Shown: piece after piece, positions 23,060 through 29,489 of the stretch
How positions within the stretch are numbered: position 1 is the stretch's first letter
How the letters are laid out: every line of letters begins with the position of its first letter
Virus record (IMG/VR): IMGVR_UViG_3300010300_000068
Location: 1 to 29,489 of that record
Length of the DNA stretch: 29,489 bases
From: a virus
Reading direction: 5' to 3' (one strand)
Translations under genes and position numbers: made by a program
Notes under the pieces: model-generated
What the model saw: only the letters and a program-made list of their open reading frames with translations
Databases searched by the model: none
Told to the model about the DNA's origin: nothing

Positions 23060-25714
23060 TTATGAAAGAACTCCAAGATCTAGTGTAGCAGCTAATTTTC
23101 CTACAGTAACTGCATTATCATTTATTTTTGCAGTTGTCACTGCACTACTGGCTATATGTTCAGCATCAATAGAACCTGCAACATAATGTTCAGAATTTAA
23201 AACATCATCAGCAATTTTTGTGCCATCAATAATATCAGCAGCAAGGTGAACTCTATCTATCGATCCATCTGTATAGTGCTCAGAGTCAATAGCATCATCT
23301 GCTATCTTGGCACCTGTTACTGCATCAGCAGCTAGTTTTGCAGTTGTGATAGAACCGTCTGCTACACCTACGCTTGCGATACCCGCAGCTAAAGCTTCAG
23401 CGTTTGCTGTTGAAGATTTAGCATCAAGCTGAGTTTGTATAGCGCTTGAAACACCATCTAAGTAACCAATTTCAGTTGCAGTAACTGCACTAACGGCAAC
23501 TTTACCAGAACCATCAGATACTAACGCTCTTGAGGCAGTTAAGTCAGCATCATCTATAGTAGTAGCTGCTCCAGTTATAGTTGCTTGTTTTGCATCTAGT
23601 TGAGTTTGAATAGCACTCGTAACACCGTCTAGATAACCTAGCTCTGTGTCAGTAACAGCGGATACTACAATCTTACCTGAAGCATCTGAAGCTAAGGCTC
23701 TTGAAGCGGTTAAGTTAGTATCATTTACAGAAGAAATAGCTCCATCTACATTGGAAGAAATTAGATCATCTAGTGTAGCTCCATTTTGGTTAACAGTAGC
23801 TGCGTTTAAGATACCTACACTTAAGTTAGAAGCAGTAACAGGAGAGAGTGATGTGTTAGAACTAGGATCTAAAGTGTCTGATAATTTAAATGTTGTAGCT
23901 GACTCATCATAGAAAAATGCCGCGTTACCCTCAGTTCCACGATTGAATAAGAAACCAATATCTTGGGAAGGTGTACCTGTAGTTCCATTGGCTAACATAA
24001 TAATGGTATCATTGATTTCCTTATTAGTACTATTTAAGGCGACTGTTTCACCAGTAACAGTTAAGTTACCTGTGATAATTACGTCATCAGTAAATGTGGT
24101 CGCAATATTATTAGCAGCTCGTCTTGCCTCAACTGCATCTAACTGAGTTTGAACAGCTGCGGTAACACCGCTTACATGGTTTAATTCTGCTAACGTAGTA
24201 GTTGCAACTGCGATTTTGCCCGAACCATCAGAGACTAGGGCTCTTGACGCAGTTAAATCTGATGTAGTAATTGAAGAGACGGCGCCTGCGATATTAGCTG
24301 CACGTCTAGTTTCTAAAGCAGTGATATCAGTAACGTTTTGTGCGACATTATCTTGTACTACATTTACATTAGAGTTAAGTCGAGTAAACGTAATAAAGTC
24401 GTTTGAAGCTGCGACTAGAGCGTTGGCATCTATACGAGCCTGCAGTGCAGTATCTTCGTTAGTAAAAGCTGTAACGTTAGTAGCTAGTCGAGCCTGTAGT
24501 GCGGTATCTTCATTAGCAGATGTTGAGGTAAGTGAAGCTACATTGTCTTGTACTACATCAACATTAGCATTTAAACGTGTGAACGTGATAAAATCATTTG
24601 AAGCTGCGACTAGAGCGTTAGCATCTATACGAGCTTGTAGAGCTGTATCTTCATTAGTAAAGGCTGTAACGTTAGTAGCTAGTCGAGCCTGTAAGGCAGT
24701 ATCTTCGTTAGTAAAAGCTGTAACGTTAGTTGTTAGCCTACTTTGTAGTGCAGTATCTTCGTTAGCAGAAGTTGTAGTAAGAGAAGCTACGTTGTCTTGT
24801 ACAACGTTAATATTAGCATCTAACCGTGTGAACGTAATAAAGTCGTTAGCGGCAGCTACTAGGGCATTGGCGTCTATCCTAGCTTGTAGCGCTGTATCCT
24901 CATTAGTGAGAAGAGTAATATTAGCGCCTAAACGAGTGTCAGTAGCAGCAACATTCGCTTCTAGAGTAGCTATGTTGGCTGATACGTTAGCAGCACCCCC
25001 AAGTTGAGGAGTAACAACGTTAGCCTGTTCACCAGAAGTACCTATAATAGTTATACCTTCATCACCTAAGGAAGATATAGTAATTCCACCAAGTTTGATT
25101 GAATTTCCTGTTAGATGAAGGTCTTTCCACTTATTAGTAGCAGAGCCTAAATCATATACCCCGTCAGCTGAAGGAATTACATTTGCAGAAAAAGTAACTG
25201 TGTGTCCACCAGTATCAACAATAGAGGCAACGTTCGCATCGATTGAGGCTACGTTGTCTTGCACTATATTAAGATTTGCATTTAATCTAGCTTCAGTACC
25301 AGCAGCGGTATCAACACTAATAGAAGCTACGTTATCTTGAACCAAATCTATATTAGCTTGTAATCGTGTAAAAGTGATAAAGTCGTTAGAAGCAGCTACT
25401 AGGGCATTAGCGTCTATGCGAGCCTGTAACGCAGTGTCTTCGTTAGTAAAAGCTGTAACGTTAGTATCTAGTCTAGCTTGTAACGCAGTATCTTCTGAAG
25501 AAAGAGAAGCTACATTGTCTTGTACAACGTTAATATTAGCATCTAATCGTGTAAAAGTAACAAAGCCATTTGCAGCTGCTGTAGCGCTTTTTAAGCTTTC
25601 AATTGTAATTTTTTTGGTTGTGTCGCCTCCGACATCAACAATTGGCACAACGTCATTATCTGCCACGTCAATGGCGGCAAGTTCGGTTAGTTCGGTAATT
25701 TTTACGTTTGCCAT
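23060..25714 (-). CDS. Long repeat-rich tail fibre protein
   Basis: The 884-aa protein is a probable trimeric tail fibre. Residues 1-60 are a conserved-looking head (ITELTELAAIDVADNDVVPIV) of the kind that starts many marine phage fibres. About residues 60-180 and 250-470 consist of heptad-like repeats built on NEDTALQARLATNVTAF and ANALVAASNDFITFTRLNANV...VVQDNVASL, predicted to form coiled coil. The middle (about 540-640) is more unique. The C-terminal 250 residues carry ASRALVSDGSGK / LDGVTSAIQTQLDAK repeats and then short GSI...AKLAADAV, ...TKIADD and DSEHY repeats common at fibre ends. DNA of the repeats is nearly identical in places (24.4 kb versus 24.6 kb), so copy number could change by recombination. 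It has no chaperone domain or enzymatic motif. Receptor binding is plausible but the tip is not identified. Confidence 0.8.
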   Translation of the reverse strand: MANVKITELTELAAIDVADNDVVPIVDVGGDTTKKITIESLKSATAAANGFVTFTRLDANINVVQDNVASLSSEDTALQARLDTNVTAFTNEDTALQARIDANALVAASNDFITFTRLQANIDLVQDNVASISVDTAAGTEARLNANLNIVQDNVASIDANVASIVDTGGHTVTFSANVIPSADGVYDLGSATNKWKDLHLTGNSIKLGGITISSLGDEGITIIGTSGEQANVVTPQLGGAANVSANIATLEANVAATDTRLGANITLLTNEDTALQARIDANALVAAANDFITFTRLDANINVVQDNVASLTTTSANEDTALQSRLTTNVTAFTNEDTALQARLATNVTAFTNEDTALQARIDANALVAASNDFITFTRLNANVDVVQDNVASLTSTSANEDTALQARLATNVTAFTNEDTALQARIDANALVAASNDFITFTRLNSNVNVVQDNVAQNVTDITALETRRAANIAGAVSSITTSDLTASRALVSDGSGKIAVATTTLAELNHVSGVTAAVQTQLDAVEARRAANNIATTFTDDVIITGNLTVTGETVALNSTNKEINDTIIMLANGTTGTPSQDIGFLFNRGTEGNAAFFYDESATTFKLSDTLDPSSNTSLSPVTASNLSVGILNAATVNQNGATLDDLISSNVDGAISSVNDTNLTASRALASDASGKIVVSAVTDTELGYLDGVTSAIQTQLDAKQATITGAATTIDDADLTASRALVSDGSGKVAVSAVTATEIGYLDGVSSAIQTQLDAKSSTANAEALAAGIASVGVADGSITTAKLAADAVTGAKIADDAIDSEHYTDGSIDRVHLAADIIDGTKIADDVLNSEHYVAGSIDAEHIASSAVTTAKINDNAVTVGKLAATLDLGVLS

Positions 25715-25750
25715 TTTTTTCTCTCCCTAGTCTTAAATATACTATGGTGT

Positions 25751-25779
25751 ATTGTTGCATTTTTGCATGTCAATGTCAA
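25751..25779 (-). promoter_or_regulatory. Promoter candidate for the 884-aa fibre gene
   Basis: The minus strand of the 92-nt gap has TTGACA (25779-25774), 17 nt, then AACAAT (25756-25751), preceded by an extended -10 TGC. The -35 hexamer is perfect. The -10 matches 4 of 6 positions and relies on the TGn extension. A second TTGACA lies directly downstream (25773-25768), making a tandem pair. The leader would be about 30 nt and includes GGGAGAG as SD before the ATG at 25714. This would let the fibre gene be boosted independently of the operon promoter. Confidence 0.45.
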
Positions 25780-25806
25780 AAGTGTTTTTTTAAGCTTAAC
25801 TAATTA

Positions 25807-26376
25807 CTAGACAAACACAGAACTCTGAGCATTTAAATAATCATTATTCTCAGCTGTTAATATGTTTCCATCTTGTGTTAGTAGAATGTCACCTTTAACA
25901 TTCAAGCCTGTAAATTCAGACTGTTCAGCAAGTATCTGTTTGCCGTCTTGAGTAAATAGAGATATACCATCTTGAGTGGTTAATCCGTCAGCGGGGGTAG
26001 ACTGACCAATAAGTTCACTCTGCTCTGTGAGAAGAAGTAATCCATCTTCTGAGATCAGTATTCTATTATCTTGAGATAGTAAGAAGTTTTCGCCAGTCGC
26101 TTCAACTGATAAAACACTCTGTGCAGAAAGAATATTTTCATCTTGTGTAAAGAGAAACTCACCTGCTTCAGTTAGCAATCCAGAAAGTGGTTCATCAACA
26201 AAGCGGGGTCCTGTAGCAAACTCAGTATTCTCACCTAGAATTGGTCTACCGTCTTGAGCGGTAAGAAAATCAGAGGCCTGTGTTAAGATGTGATCGACTA
26301 CGCCACCCGCGCTGTCTCCGAGGAATCGCTTAACAGCTGAAAGACTTAAAGCGAGTCTAAGTCTTGTGACAGCCAT
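25807..26376 (-). CDS. QDG-repeat protein, putative fibre component
   Basis: This 189-aa protein is built largely of an imperfect short repeat of the form L-x-T-Q-D-G/N-x-x-I-L-x-x-(Q/E)-(S/N). About eight copies lie from residue 35 to the C-terminus (for example TAQDGRPIL, FTQDENIL, LSQDNRIL, TTQDG, FTQDGKQIL, LTQDGNIL). The alternation of a hydrophobic strand, a QDG turn and another strand would suit a beta-solenoid or a stacked trimeric beta-fibre, a typical phage fibre architecture. Residues 1-30 are helical and basic (VTRLRLALSLSAVKRFLG) and may be the attachment end. It is followed by a 92-nt gap holding a promoter candidate for the large fibre gene. The repeats are seen directly; the structural role is inferred. 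Confidence 0.6.
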   Translation of the reverse strand: MAVTRLRLALSLSAVKRFLGDSAGGVVDHILTQASDFLTAQDGRPILGENTEFATGPRFVDEPLSGLLTEAGEFLFTQDENILSAQSVLSVEATGENFLLSQDNRILISEDGLLLLTEQSELIGQSTPADGLTTQDGISLFTQDGKQILAEQSEFTGLNVKGDILLTQDGNILTAENNDYLNAQSSVFV

Positions 26377-26714
26377 TAGTCTCTCTCACTTACATATAGT
26401 ATCCCTGAACCTGAAGCTGTTATAGCCGATACAAATCGATCATTGTCGCTAGCAATAGTTTCACTGCCTAGACTTATATCATATGGTATCTGTGCTGGTA
26501 AAAAATGTGAGGTTGAAGTGTTTGCCTCTACAGAGCTATCGCCTGTTTCAATAAAGCAGTCTACCGTGCTATATAGAGTGATTACACGAACTGAACTAGC
26601 AATTGCAGTACTTCTAGCTGCAGAAGTTCCAGTGACAATAGCTTGTCCTCCTCCAGGTCGCAGTCCTAAAACAGGTATTGTGGCATTTCCGTCGTCTCTT
26701 GGTTGTTTACTCAT
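26376..26714 (-). CDS. Small putative virion protein (beta-rich)
   Basis: The 112-aa protein is not recognised as a named family. It opens with a polar segment, then PVLGLRPGGGQAI, followed by alternating hydrophobic/polar stretches rich in Ser, Thr and Ala that look like a small beta-sandwich. There is no membrane segment or signal peptide. Small beta proteins of this composition are common among head decoration or fibre-base proteins. Position between the oxygenases and the fibre genes is consistent with a virion role but does not prove it. The start is ATGA-coupled to the upstream oxygenase and the stop shares a base with the next start (TAATG), which implies coordinated output with the 189-aa protein that follows. 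Confidence 0.55.
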   Translation of the reverse strand: MSKQPRDDGNATIPVLGLRPGGGQAIVTGTSAARSTAIASSVRVITLYSTVDCFIETGDSSVEANTSTSHFLPAQIPYDISLGSETIASDNDRFVSAITASGSGILYVSERD

Positions 26715-27304
26715 GATAGTTTCCCAACGTGTGTAACATCATGCTCAGCATAATCATGCAGAGCTGCGTTATCTGATTCGTTATAGCCGTTCATAAGAAA
26801 GGTGTATCTAGGTTCTATGCCATAGGTTGCTGAACAATGAATAGGGGTGCTAGGTGTAATAAATACATCTCCAGCACGCCAATCTGTTAAGCAAGGTCCA
26901 TTCTCAACCTCAAATACGTGTCCCATCTTTCTATCTTCCATTGGAATCCAAAAACGTAAATAGCGGTCACGTGCGCTTTCTTTATCTGTCCACGGCTCTC
27001 TAAACACACGGGCAGTATCTCTAAAGGCATCGTTGTGAGGACCAGTAATACTTCCTGGCATAGTTTTCATTATAACCCAAGTCCATTTACCGCGCTCCCC
27101 TAGAGCATTAGTAATAGCCCATCCAATATCGTTTAACTCACCCTCAACATCATAATAATAGTATTCGTATCTGCCCATCCAGTGATCACCGCGCCATTCT
27201 TTAGTGCCATAGTTGTCCCAAGGCAGTTCTTCTATAAATCTGTGAAAGTTAGCCTTAACTCGTGCAACCTTCTCTAGTGGTCTAGTATCTCCTAGTCTCG
27301 TCAT
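26711..27304 (-). CDS. 2OG-Fe(II) oxygenase, aspartyl/asparaginyl hydroxylase-like (copy 2)
   Basis: This 197-aa tandem paralogue of the preceding gene shares the layout: LPWD near residue 27, PGSITxPHxD with the HxD pair at H90 and D92, a YLRFWIPMEDR strand at 115-125, DWRAGDVFITP at 141-151, distal H156 and R166. All residues needed for iron and 2-oxoglutarate binding are present, so it should be catalytic. Substrate-facing loops differ between the copies: this one has an aromatic-rich stretch (YEYYYYD, about residues 46-52) and a longer C-terminal tail. The start overlaps the upstream stop by 4 nt and its own stop overlaps the next start by 4 nt, so all three are probably translated together. 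The pair may act as a heterodimer or on two substrates (inference). Confidence 0.75.
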   Translation of the reverse strand: MTRLGDTRPLEKVARVKANFHRFIEELPWDNYGTKEWRGDHWMGRYEYYYYDVEGELNDIGWAITNALGERGKWTWVIMKTMPGSITGPHNDAFRDTARVFREPWTDKESARDRYLRFWIPMEDRKMGHVFEVENGPCLTDWRAGDVFITPSTPIHCSATYGIEPRYTFLMNGYNESDNAALHDYAEHDVTHVGKLS

Positions 27305-27879
27305 TGCACGCTCCTCAAATCGTAAGTCTCAAAACCATCTCTGCCTGCCAGCGTGTTAGAATTTTTAACAGCAGCAATTTTCATTAAGTATCTGCCCTCA
27401 TCTCCTGTAGTAGCAGTTGTGTGCCTATATGCTCCTGGGCTGATAAAAATGTCTCCAGCCTGCCAGTCACACAGTGTGCGAACTCCTTCAGCTTCAAACC
27501 ATTGTCCAAATGCTCTATCGTTCAGGGGAATCCAGTATCGGACATATCGTTTATGAACGTCGACAATTCCATCTTTTACCTTTTCCGTCTCAAACATTCG
27601 CGCAGCAAATAAGCTACAGCTGTCTGAGTGAGGATGTGTAATGCTTCCTGGTGGGGTATATTGTAAATCCCACATCAAGCCACCAACTGCTTCACACATG
27701 GCATCGCCAATTCGTTTAACCCAACCTGTCATATCAATGTCATCATACTTCATATGGTTTTCCCAATACTTATTAGGACCTTTAGTTTTTTGGTCCCAGG
27801 GCAATGATGATATGATACGTTCGAAGTCAACGTTAAAGCGCCCCACTAGTTTTAAGGGTTGATCGTTTTTTGCCGTCAT
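27301..27879 (-). CDS. 2OG-Fe(II) oxygenase, aspartyl/asparaginyl hydroxylase-like (copy 1)
   Basis: This probable non-haem iron dioxygenase uses 2-oxoglutarate and O2 to hydroxylate a protein or small-molecule substrate. Numbered from the start chosen here (192 aa), it has the HxD facial triad half (H84, D86, in PHSD), the distal His (H153, in YRHTT) and an Arg 10 residues later (R163) suited to binding the 2OG carboxylate. A WIPLNDR strand and a DWQAGDIFISPG strand-turn complete the double-stranded beta-helix core. A longer reading from ATG 27909 exists, but that ATG has no SD, whereas the ATG at 27879 follows GAGAGAGG at good spacing. The gene overlaps the next by 4 nt (ATGA), and that neighbour is its paralogue. 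Substrate unknown; a virion protein is plausible from the operon context. Confidence 0.75.
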   Translation of the reverse strand: MTAKNDQPLKLVGRFNVDFERIISSLPWDQKTKGPNKYWENHMKYDDIDMTGWVKRIGDAMCEAVGGLMWDLQYTPPGSITHPHSDSCSLFAARMFETEKVKDGIVDVHKRYVRYWIPLNDRAFGQWFEAEGVRTLCDWQAGDIFISPGAYRHTTATTGDEGRYLMKIAAVKNSNTLAGRDGFETYDLRSVQ

Positions 27880-27940
27880 TTTTACCTCTCTCTCCCGCGG
27901 ACACGTCATGATTGCCGCGAAATTTTTCTCTTATGTATAT

Positions 27941-28387
27941 TTAATCCATTAAATCTTTCATTAATCGATCATAGTTGTTTATCTGGACTGCAACAGCTGG
28001 GCCATCTTTTTTAGGTTTAAGATTAGTCTCCACATCTTGAAGATGCTTCATCCAGTCTAGTAAATCTTTTTTTGAATAGATGCCAGTTTCCATAGCCTCT
28101 TCAAGCTTTTGGTCTATGACGCGATTGATTAGTGCTACACGCTTGACCCTATTGAGATATCCTTGCGTAGCGAATACTGAATCAATATACGCCTTTACCT
28201 CTTTTTTCTCTATTACTGAGGTAACGCGATCTTCGCTAATGCCATACTCTTCAGCTAGCGTGCTGATTGATTTGCCACTAAGATAATCATTCGCAACAGC
28301 CAGTATCACAGGGTCTAGAGGTGGTGTCTCTAAACTGCGATTAAGTGCTTCAACTGTTGTTATCGGTTGTATTGCTTTGTCTGCCAT
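27941..28387 (-). CDS. terS: Small terminase-like HTH protein
   Basis: This is a 148-aa protein. Residues about 34-60 form a helix-turn-helix (SGKSISTLAEEYGISEDRV), followed by a helical middle (residues 66-125) of the kind that oligomerises in small terminases. The C-terminal tail (about 126-148) ends in a short helix that could contact the large terminase. Small terminase subunits recognise the packaging site and load the large subunit ATPase/nuclease. It begins 5 nt after the preceding stop codon. The large terminase is about 7 kb downstream rather than adjacent, which is unusual. The HTH and size are visible; the small-terminase call is inferred from them and from the packaging context. 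A transcriptional regulator is the main alternative. Confidence 0.6.
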   Translation of the reverse strand: MADKAIQPITTVEALNRSLETPPLDPVILAVANDYLSGKSISTLAEEYGISEDRVTSVIEKKEVKAYIDSVFATQGYLNRVKRVALINRVIDQKLEEAMETGIYSKKDLLDWMKHLQDVETNLKPKKDGPAVAVQINNYDRLMKDLMD

Positions 28388-28392
28388 GCCTA

Positions 28393-28806
28393 TTACTCTA
28401 TCTCATATGTGATTGTTACAGTCTGGTCTCCGATTCCATAAGGAGAAAAGAGCCCTTCATCAGTTCGAAACTCTACTACTTGAGCACTCTGAACTCCTAG
28501 ATCGCGATGTGCACCTGCGAACTTATCAATAACTAACAATTCAACGTTGTTGGATAGCTCTTCGGCTGCGTCTAGCTGATCTTCGGCAAAAACATAGTTT
28601 CTAATCTGTACATTCATTCTTCCAAACTTTTCACCTGCTCCATAGTGAATACGATCTTCTCCACCAGCTAAAAAGGTAATGGAGGGAAAATCATTTAGCT
28701 CGTCAAGGTACTTGAATCGCTTGTAGACGTTTCCAGCTGCTACATCTGTATTAGTTTCTAAATCTGCTACAAGGGCATCAATAATTTGTGTTCTACGTGT
28801 CGGCAT
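28393..28806 (-). CDS. Tail-terminator-like protein, copy A
   Basis: The 137-aa protein is clearly related to the 151-aa protein encoded at 11074-11529. Both open with R-R-T-x-I-I-D-x-L-V, continue with NVY and a K-x-LDE-x-NDFP motif, share an IR-x-YV stretch near residue 70-85, and end with TDEGL, a P-x-G turn and a VT-x-x-Y-x-x-E strand. Size and fold pattern fit the tail terminator (lambda gpU) / tail completion family, which caps the tail tube at the head end. The other copy sits in the usual slot just before the major tail protein, while this one lies upstream of the small terminase, an unusual place. It may be a diverged duplicate with another structural job. The start overlaps the previous gene by 14 nt. 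Paralogy is seen directly; the specific role is inferred. Confidence 0.65.
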   Translation of the reverse strand: MPTRRTQIIDALVADLETNTDVAAGNVYKRFKYLDELNDFPSITFLAGGEDRIHYGAGEKFGRMNVQIRNYVFAEDQLDAAEELSNNVELLVIDKFAGAHRDLGVQSAQVVEFRTDEGLFSPYGIGDQTVTITYEIE

Positions 28807-29239
28807 CTGATTCTACTTTCTTTTTCGTAAAAGACTCTCCATAGTGATTTTCAACTACTTTTATATTAAGATGTACCATCTTATAAACATTAGCTGCATC
28901 AGTCTTTACAATGACTTGTGTAATTATTTTTGTTATTATGTTACGTTTTACAGCTAACTCATCAAAAACAAGAAAGTTATTACTAAGCCATTCTTTATAG
29001 TCTTTAAAAGATGCAGGAAACTTAATACCATATTTAGAAGTAATAGTATCTCTAAAAACATAATGTGGATGAAAAGGACAATCCAGGGGTAAACATTGTT
29101 TACCATCTCTGTCTATTGGCACGCCTGTATCGTCATAAGCTACAGGAGGGTGTCCAGGCCAATAATAGTTACCCTCTTCATTTTCATCACCTATACAGTT
29201 ATATATAAGTGGACCATACTTAAATTTTTCTTTAGTCAT
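28793..29239 (-). CDS. Unknown protein, first gene of the late operon
   Basis: This 148-aa protein was not recognised. It is acidic and aromatic in its first half and has a compact Cys/His cluster around residues 48-57 (CLPLDCPFHPH, with an earlier Cys near residue 15). This could bind a metal, but the spacing matches no zinc finger I know. The C-terminal half (residues 80-135) is rich in V, I and K and looks like mixed alpha/beta. It has no signal peptide or membrane segment. The ATG lies about 27 nt after the predicted transcript start and has a weak purine-rich SD (AAAGAG). The 3' end overlaps the next gene by 14 nt, so the two are probably translationally coupled. Being first in the operon, before a tail-terminator-like gene and the small terminase, it may act in morphogenesis or packaging. 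That is inference from position only. Confidence 0.7.
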   Translation of the reverse strand: MTKEKFKYGPLIYNCIGDENEEGNYYWPGHPPVAYDDTGVPIDRDGKQCLPLDCPFHPHYVFRDTITSKYGIKFPASFKDYKEWLSNNFLVFDELAVKRNIITKIITQVIVKTDAANVYKMVHLNIKVVENHYGESFTKKKVESDADT

Positions 29240-29272
29240 TGTTTCTCTTTAAAAAGATGTAATTATTTATTT

Positions 29273-29301
29273 ATTATACTCTCCCTCTAAGGGGGTGTCA
29301 A
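29273..29301 (-). promoter_or_regulatory. Consensus sigma70-type promoter of the late operon
   Basis: On the minus strand the sequence reads TTGACA (29301-29296), a 17-nt spacer, then TATAAT (29278-29273). Both hexamers match the bacterial housekeeping consensus exactly and the spacing is optimal. Transcription would start near 29266 and give a leader of about 27 nt before the ATG at 29239. The spacer contains a small inverted repeat, CCCT-TAG-AGGG, which could be an operator or chance. It is the only strong promoter upstream of the packaging and structural genes, so it probably drives the operon. Consensus strength suggests recognition by unmodified host polymerase, with control by a repressor or by timing. 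Confidence 0.8.
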
Positions 29302-29354
29302 GATTCTCTCGCAATTTTTCAAATTTTCCCAGGTCGAGGCTCTGTGGGTGTGCC

Positions 29355-29392
29355 CGCCGGGCGGTAAGGTTTGCAAGTCCTAATAACCGCCC
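29355..29392. other. GC-rich inverted repeat, possible cos/packaging site
   Basis: A 7-bp perfect inverted repeat (GGGCGGT ... ACCGCCC) encloses an inner AGG/CCT pair. Just before it lies GCCCGCCGGGC, itself able to fold. The patch is much richer in G and C than the surrounding DNA, is non-coding, and lies just upstream of the operon carrying a small-terminase-like gene and an HNH nuclease. In many cos phages the cohesive-end site sits upstream of the small terminase gene. There is no T-run after the stem on either strand, so it is not a standard terminator. Assignment as cos is inference only. Confidence 0.3.
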
Positions 29393-29443
29393 TACCTAGG
29401 CTTCCACCGAAAAAAACTCAATAAAAACAAGGACTTAAGATAC

Positions 29444-29455
29444 TTAACATGTTAA
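29444..29455. promoter_or_regulatory. 12-bp palindrome, possible operator
   Basis: TTAACATGTTAA is a perfect 12-bp palindrome lying between the GC-rich patch and an SD-like sequence at the right edge. A site of this size and symmetry in a divergent intergenic region would suit a dimeric repressor, but in AT-rich DNA it could be chance. Confidence 0.3.
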
Positions 29456-29489
29456 CAACTATTTTGCTAAGTCATTGAAAACAAAGGAG

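Larger units (their letters stand above)
29240..29489. other. Non-coding divergent regulatory region at the right end
   Basis: No credible gene is seen in these 250 bases. The region holds a leftward consensus promoter (29273-29301), a GC-rich patch with inverted repeats (about 29350-29395) and a 12-bp perfect palindrome TTAACATGTTAA (29444-29455). It ends in AAAGGAG (29483-29489), which looks like a Shine-Dalgarno sequence for a rightward gene whose start lies just outside the window. I infer a divergent intergenic region separating the leftward late operon from a rightward transcription unit. No rightward promoter with both hexamers was recognised. Confidence 0.6.

Noticed and set aside
24216-25007. 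Long plus-strand open frame (263 codons) opposite the main fibre gene
   Set aside because: It is antisense to a repetitive coding region; the repeats create open antisense frames. It has no ribosome site or recognisable domain, and composition mirrors the fibre repeats.
24340-25560. Regularly spaced repeats resembling a CRISPR array
   Set aside because: The repeats are diverged, of whole-codon length, and fully explained as coding repeats of a coiled-coil fibre; there are no unique spacers of constant length and no cas genes.
27880-27909. Upstream ATG at 27909 as start of the first oxygenase
   Set aside because: It has no ribosome site and adds ten charged residues outside the domain; the ATG at 27879 has a strong SD (GAGAGAGG).
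29350-29395. tRNA-like fold in the GC-rich patch
   Set aside because: One arm can pair but the T-loop consensus and the cloverleaf spacing are missing.

Overview
The window is a late (virion-structure) gene cluster of a tailed double-stranded DNA phage with a long, lambda-like non-contractile tail, i.e. siphovirus morphology. Every convincing gene is on the minus strand, so transcription runs from the right end to the left end. Genes are tightly packed, often with 1-nt (TAATG) or 4-nt (ATGA) overlaps. The DNA is AT-rich. LamG-like domains, repeat-rich fibre proteins, 2OG-Fe(II) oxygenases and a radical SAM enzyme resemble what is seen in uncultured marine phages, but nothing here identifies the host. 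No rRNA, tRNA, insertion sequence, CRISPR array or integrase was seen.

Layout in the order of transcription. (1) 29489-29240: a non-coding divergent region with a perfect-consensus leftward sigma70-type promoter (TTGACA-N17-TATAAT), a GC-rich inverted repeat that could be a cos/packaging site, and a palindrome beside an SD-like sequence that suggests a rightward gene outside the window. (2) 29239-25807: an unknown 148-aa protein, a tail-terminator-like protein, a small-terminase-like HTH protein, two tandem 2OG-Fe(II) oxygenases and two small putative structural proteins. (3) 25714-20969: three fibre-type proteins, two with their own promoter candidates. One is a tail-collar protein with a regular series of HxH motifs. 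(4) 20961-17150: a small coiled-coil membrane protein, large terminase, a glycosyltransferase, an HNH endonuclease and the portal. (5) 17160-14266: a prohead-protease/scaffold/major-capsid fusion with a strong internal start for free capsid protein, then an intrinsic terminator and a small Lys-rich protein. (6) 14254-9779: head-tail connector with an inserted LamG domain, a putative head-tail/tail completion protein, a second tail-terminator-like protein and the major tail protein. (7) 9657-24: tail assembly chaperones G and G-T joined by a -1 frameshift on A_AAA_AAC, tape measure protein, a gpM-like minor tail protein with a LamG domain, a gpL-like tail-tip protein with the four Fe-S cysteines, and a radical SAM protein coupled to it.

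How it works together: the HTH protein, terminase and probably the HNH nuclease would package DNA through the portal into an HK97-type capsid. Two termination-like structures, after the capsid and major tail genes, would let the most abundant proteins be over-produced relative to downstream genes. Three features are unusual: lectin-like LamG domains built into otherwise essential connector and tail-tip proteins; a set of protein- or glycan-modifying enzymes (two 2OG oxygenases, a glycosyltransferase, a radical SAM protein) inside the virion operon; and a terminase small/large pair split by about 7 kb of fibre genes, next to a duplicated tail-terminator gene. Together they suggest, but do not prove, a virion whose surface is chemically modified and rich in adhesive domains.
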